Assembly: GCA_013399875.1 (NCBI GenBank)
Contig: VXAZ01006790.1
Location: 1 to 64,000, forward strand
Origin: Gymnorhina tibicen
Taxonomy: Eukaryota > Chordata > Aves > Passeriformes > Artamidae
DNA: 64,000 nt
Direction: 5' to 3'
The position numbers were made by a program, and so were the translations under genes. A model generated the notes under the pieces. The model had not been told where the DNA came from. It worked only from the letters and a program-made list of their open reading frames with translations, and searched no databases. This document shows, piece after piece, positions 60,501-64,000 of this stretch (its first letter is position 1; every line of letters starts with the position of its first letter).

Positions 60501-63455
60501 GGATTGGCTCCATCTGCCACTATTAACATCCGTAAGGAGCTCAGGCTGACATCTCTCTGATCCCTCTGAGCCAAAAGTGACCAGTGCATATCACGGGATT
60601 TCACTACTGCTACACGAGCTGGAAATCAAAACAATAATTATGCTGCATGTGCAGAACAAAATAAAGATCAAAGACAAAATTATGTAAGTATTCTTGTGTA
60701 TTTACACAAATTTATGAAACTACACACAAAATTTATGACATTACAAATGTAGAAAACAAATACAAATGCCAAATATTCAACTACTATAACACTTGTATAC
60801 TCACTGTCTCCAGATGGACTTGATCATAGAATTTAAATGTTTGTTATAAATTCAAATACTAAGAAACACAGTTTCTCTAAAGGACTCTCAGAAGAAGCCA
60901 TCGACGTCACTTATCAGTAAAACGATCAGCACACAGAATACCAAAATGGGGTGCTTAGTGGCGTACACAGACATTTTGCACAAACAATTTAATTTGTTTT
61001 TAATAACCCAAAAAGAGATGGGTGAAATAAAAAAAACTTCTAGGGTACCTTTGTATAAGCAGACTTTCTGTATCCAGGAAAGTGGATTAACCTTCATTAA
61101 TGCATAGGGAATACTGATGACATGCATCCTGTTCATAACGCTCTATGAGAAAGAGATTCAAAAATAAACTTCCAAATGGCTTAAAAAATACAGAACATGT
61201 AACAATGCTTAAATAAACTCCCCCACAGCTACAGCATAACTCTTACAGTTAACTGATAGTGAAAACTATGTGTATACTCTATGAAAAAATAAGTTACACA
61301 AGTTACTGAAAAAGTAACAGTTTATTCTGAAAAATATAAATATTGAAACAAAAACCATTTGAGAGAACTGATGAATTTATGGCCTCATTCTGAGACCAGT
61401 ACACTGCCCTCGAAAGAAGAAAACTGCTGCAGTTTTTTGCCTTTCTTGCAATACTCACCGTTAACACTCCATGCCAAAGGCCAGCTTCTCTTTTGAAATC
61501 CAAGACATTTGTTAGTGTTTCAGCTGAAAGTGAAGGAAAAAAATATCATATTTAAAAAGCATATTTATAAGAATACTTAAGAACTACAAATGTTTGTTAA
61601 AGCAACTCTGAAACTTCCATGACTGCTAAGAAACCAAAGCTCTGTTGCCTATAACAAACAGACCACTTAAGCTCCAAATGGCTTGTTTTAGTTATAGCAA
61701 TCATCTTTGAATTATGATTACTAAACTAGAATATTACAAGGTATTTAAGACCTTGATTCATTATAATACCCCTTCCATGTGAGTTTGTAACATCTGCCAA
61801 TGAACTATGCAGACTGAAAATTTAGTCTTGAAGCAAACTTCTTCAGCTGAACTGAAAAAGTTCATCTGTATTTGAAAGAATTAGATCCAGTAAGAAGTAT
61901 CACCATGGCTCTAATAAACTTCCTTGAATATTTTCTCTGAGAAATTTGTGTATCTTATGTGATTCAAAAAACCAAGTAAGAATCAAAGATTTTAAATCAA
62001 GGATTCAACCTGATTTTCGAGAGATATCTTGTATTGATTAGGTAAAACTTGCTTATCACTGATGTAGGATGGATGTATGCAGGAAAGTGCTTCGTTAATG
62101 GTAGCACAGATTAACTCTATGCAGATGGTCAAAACCAAGTGCAGTTCTTGGCTGTTCATTGGAAACATGACTGTAAACAAGCAGATCTCTCAATATATTC
62201 ACATCCCTGGGGAGATGTTCTTTTGTGGGACATGATTAGATAAGAGGAAGATCCCTTTCTTGATTATGATTTCACAAGTGGCTTAACTCTCACACGTCAC
62301 ACCCATTATGAATGAGGAAGTTTGTCTTTCCCTTTGCAGTTGAAACTACTACTCTGTATCTAAAGTTCTCTAAAGACAGCAAACATGATTACGCAACATA
62401 AATTGTCTGAAGATGCAAAGCTGTCAGTATCATTTTAAGGTTACACCTGTCTAACTTACCTTCTGAATAACCACATGCCTGAGTCAGTGCATGACAGTGT
62501 GCCAGCATGGAGGCATGAGATACAGTAATGCCCACTGTGCTGCCCTCTTTACTTGTTTTGTACTGAGAAGAGAAAGTGTATGCAAGCATTAGATTAACAG
62601 CAAAATCAAGAAAATTTACAGTAGTGAATATAAAAACAAACCCAGCTTTTTTAAAGTCAAAAAGCTAGCATAAAAATATATTTATGCCCACAGAATACCC
62701 TAAAATATGGTAAAAGATCTGTTTCTCTACTCCAAATAAATTGTCCTGGGGATCCCAAAATGCTGATTATCCCCAGTCTCCTGATTCCACACAGTCACTC
62801 AATTGACAGTCTGCCTCGCAGCCTGATGGAAACACTCTTGTTTCACAGTTTAAAATAGACGTCTCTTTTATTGTATCAAGAGTTTAAAGGAAGAAAACAT
62901 CGCATAAACTAGACAGAGTAAATATAGACAGAGTAACCATAGAAGTTATCATATTACACTGGATCACCTCGATGTAAGCAATCTCGGCACTGGCATCCCG
63001 GACCTGCGGATGCCAGTCCTTGGCTGGTTTTGCCAGATGCTTCCCATCAATCACAAACCAAATGAGACGAGGCCAGCCTTAAAAGAAAAAGAGAAGCTAC
63101 TGTCACCACAATTCCAAAAACCAGAGTTTTTTCCCCAATATTCAGAGATAATGACAGGAGGCAAGCAAAGGCAAAATGCCCTGCCTGAGAGGAAAAAATA
63201 GCACAAGGCACTGCCATGACAATCAAGGCGGTTCTTTATGTGTAAGAACCTTGCAAGCAAACCCAAGAGCTGAAGTTTGACAGCAACAATGAATATACCT
63301 GCTTTCTATCCCATAAAAAATAAACCCACACCTTTGAACGTCACCACCTCGCCAGTCTGAGCTTTCGGGAGGCCCTTCTGACAGGCATCAGTGGTTAAAG
63401 CTAACGTGACTCCACAGCTGCCCAAAAGAAACCCAATCTGCTGACTGCCAGCATC
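35550..63455 (-). CDS. DIP2A: Disco-interacting protein 2 homolog A, 3' part (partial)
   Basis: DIP2A has an N-terminal DMAP1-binding domain (outside the window) and two adenylate-forming (acyl-CoA-synthetase-like) domains. The window carries 28 coding exons in phase: 63332-63455, 62968-63077, 62460-62562, 61459-61523, 61049-61142, 60499-60618, 59656-59770, 58610-58749, 52279-52415, 51732-51812, 51406-51533, 50303-50417, 48975-49176, 48740-48849, 48520-48600, 47374-47497, 47005-47126, 46580-46691, 46252-46361, 46012-46142, 45318-45486, 43936-44106, 41346-41407, 39121-39178, 38339-38413, 37574-37748, 36128-36251, 35550-35802. They encode 1,136 residues ending in the invariant LADQLDPIYVAYNM; human DIP2A has 1,571, so about 435 residues are missing. 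Similarity to human DIP2A is very high throughout, with no frameshift or stop. I choose DIP2A over the paralogues DIP2B and DIP2C partly because S100B is its neighbour in human as well. Confidence 0.95.
38792..39091 (+). mobile_element. CR1 LINE fragment, 3' end
   Basis: The text runs from 'ctgccgaggtgagggccatg' through 'gatgttgggaagaaattct', 'ctgcccagagaagctgtggt' and 'ggagcaacctggtctagtgg' to 'ctctgtgattctgtga', a typical CR1 3' region in plus orientation. It lies in a DIP2A intron, antisense to the gene. Confidence 0.85.
39121..39178 (-). other. DIP2A: DIP2A exon beside an LTR
   Basis: This 58 bp exon encodes VRLVERGSPHSLPLMESGK. It is squeezed between two repeats: a CR1 tail ends at 39,091, 29 bases beyond its donor side, and an LTR begins at 39,221, 42 bases before its acceptor. 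The splice sites themselves (acceptor 'cttattttctcag', donor gtgaga) look intact. Confidence 0.8.
39460..39553. repeat. (TCTCTG)n microsatellite
   Basis: About 13-14 copies of tctctg are followed by a short pure TC run, inside the LTR. In other frames this gives artificial Arg-Asp or Thr-Glu repeat proteins. Confidence 0.9.
39554..40013. repeat. 229 bp direct duplicate around a single N
   Basis: The unit 39,554-39,782 (starting ggatcagaggggatcggtct, ending gagggagtctctccc) is followed by one n at 39,783 and then repeats, apparently without change, at 39,784-40,013. An exact duplicate joined by an N is more likely an assembly seam over the adjacent microsatellite than real biology. Confidence 0.85.
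44661..44818 (-). mobile_element. CR1 LINE fragment
   Basis: The plus strand shows the reverse complement of a CR1 3' end: 'gaatcaaagaatcatatagc', then 'ggcagggacaccttcctcta' and 'gctgctccaagccccatcca'. It is in a DIP2A intron, in sense orientation. A T/G-rich low-complexity stretch follows at about 44,886-45,020. Confidence 0.8.
52150..52207. repeat. A/C-rich low-complexity stretch
   Basis: Runs of caaa and acac (aaaaaccaaaccaaacaaca... cacgcacacacac) in a DIP2A intron, probably a decayed microsatellite. Confidence 0.6.
53464..55979. repeat. Inverted-repeat set with core GAATGTACATG
   Basis: Four related copies lie in one intron. GTACATTCTAACAG at 53,464-53,477 is the exact reverse complement of CTGTTAGAATGTAC at 55,953-55,966. 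Closer in, GAATGTACATGTGGACT (53,673-53,689) and its exact reverse complement (53,743-53,759) form a 17 bp hairpin stem with a 53-base loop. The 25 bases around 55,955-55,979 match the reverse complement of those around 53,740-53,763 at 22 positions. The 2.5 kb frame with inverted ends suggests a DNA-transposon-like or foldback element, but I do not recognise the family. Confidence 0.5.
56831..56885 (+). mobile_element. Truncated start of an avian ERVL LTR
   Basis: The phrase tgtgttggttttgcatggcc followed by tggtttttggtagcaagggg is the usual start of a large avian LTR family. Similarity fades after about 55 bases and no matching right end is visible nearby. Confidence 0.45.
57247..57306 (-). 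mobile_element. Short CR1 scrap
   Basis: The plus strand reads cacagaatcagagaattgat, then aaggttggaaaagaccttta and agatcaagtccaactgtg, the reverse complement of a CR1 3' terminus about 60 bp long. Confidence 0.7.
59477..59601 (+). mobile_element. CR1 LINE fragment, 3' end
   Basis: From 'actccccatccctggaagtg' through 'gagcaacctggtgtagtgga' to 'cattctgtgattctatga': a CR1 3' tail in plus orientation. It ends 55 bases from the DIP2A exon at 59,656-59,770. Confidence 0.85.
62460..62562 (-). other. DIP2A: DIP2A exon with phosphate-loop-like motif of adenylation domain 1
   Basis: The exon encodes YKTSKEGSTVGITVSHASM, which lines up with the TSGTTGxPKG phosphate-binding motif (A3) of adenylate-forming enzymes but is altered in the Gly/Thr-rich core. 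The equivalent place in domain 2 is in exon 46,252-46,361 (DFSVSTTGILAGVK). Both variants are typical of the DIP2 family rather than damage in this copy. Confidence 0.7.
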
Positions 63456-64000
63456 CTGTAGAGAGACCAAGCAATAGCAAAATTACAAATAGCAAAGCTT
63501 TTGGACAGTTTTTTGTAACTTCTTCATGTTTAGAAAACATTAAGTCAATTTAAATCACAGGAAAAACAGAAGTCTATCCCAGAAGACCTTTAAATGACTG
63601 AGAAAATTTAGTTTTGCTTAGTGCCAACTAAGATTTGGCAGCAGATCTAGTAAGGAAAGCAGTGTCAGGAGCAATGGTTGTATGCCCCTCCTCAACCCAA
63701 CAGGGATGTTTATAAATTCTGCTAAAACAGAAAACTGGTTTGATGCTGCTTCTGAGTCCTGACACACTGAGGAGCAGAGCCTGTAGCTTTTTAGCTCTTC
63801 CCTAATAATCTCCATGTGTATAGGATTATACCTGTATTTCCCATAACTATGGTGTTTCTGCCTGCCTCATTACTCAGCATGAGAGCTGAGAAGACAACAT
63901 TTCTCTGATATACTCAGAGAAATACTTCCACATATATTTTCAAAAACAACGAATTAAAATAATTTCTACAATTACATATCCTAAAATACTTAAATTACTA
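63456..64000 (-). other. DIP2A: DIP2A intron continuing beyond the window
   Basis: I saw no DIP2A exon in this stretch. The previous exon, which should end near the VPLTRK codons of human DIP2A, must lie beyond 64,000. Confidence 0.7.

Overview
The window is a piece of a bird nuclear chromosome, most likely from a songbird. The evidence is intron-split vertebrate genes with GT-AG junctions, several 3' tails of the avian LINE family CR1, and long terminal repeats (LTRs) that look like avian ERVL and ERVK types. I have no database support for the species.

Layout. Positions 1-5,000 have no gene I can recognise, but hold a CpG-rich block at about 1,395-2,310. Positions 5,010-7,070 hold an LTR fragment, what looks like a broken minus-strand coiled-coil gene, and degenerate repeats. 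Positions 7,215-9,010 are one minus-strand CR1 split by two nested LTR-like insertions. Positions 10,020-20,720 are LSS (lanosterol synthase) on the minus strand. I could follow 21 coding exons with matching splice phases, including the catalytic DCTAE exon. Positions 25,400-27,950 are S100B on the plus strand, two coding exons giving exactly 92 residues. Positions 29,409-30,803 are a solo LTR almost identical to one inside LSS. Positions 33,900-64,000 are the 3' part of DIP2A on the minus strand, with 28 coding exons (1,136 residues). The N-terminal part of DIP2A lies beyond 64,000.

The three genes are not an operon and share no pathway. LSS makes lanosterol for cholesterol synthesis in the endoplasmic reticulum. 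S100B is a small calcium sensor. DIP2A carries two adenylate-forming domains. LSS and S100B diverge across about 4.7 kb; S100B and DIP2A converge. In human, S100B and DIP2A are also convergent neighbours, but LSS is not next to S100B, so the window also spans a difference in gene order.

The most interesting observations are these. The conserved LSS start codon reads GTG, and an Arg-Asp hexamer repeat lies upstream in frame. An LTR sits 29 bp from an LSS splice acceptor and may supply its branch point. Two near-identical direct LTRs bracket the LSS 5' half and S100B. The 5-7 kb region holds a DUF4795-like gene remnant with an in-frame TGA. A DIP2A intron contains an inverted-repeat family built on GAATGTACATG. 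S100B has an unusual EF-hand loop.
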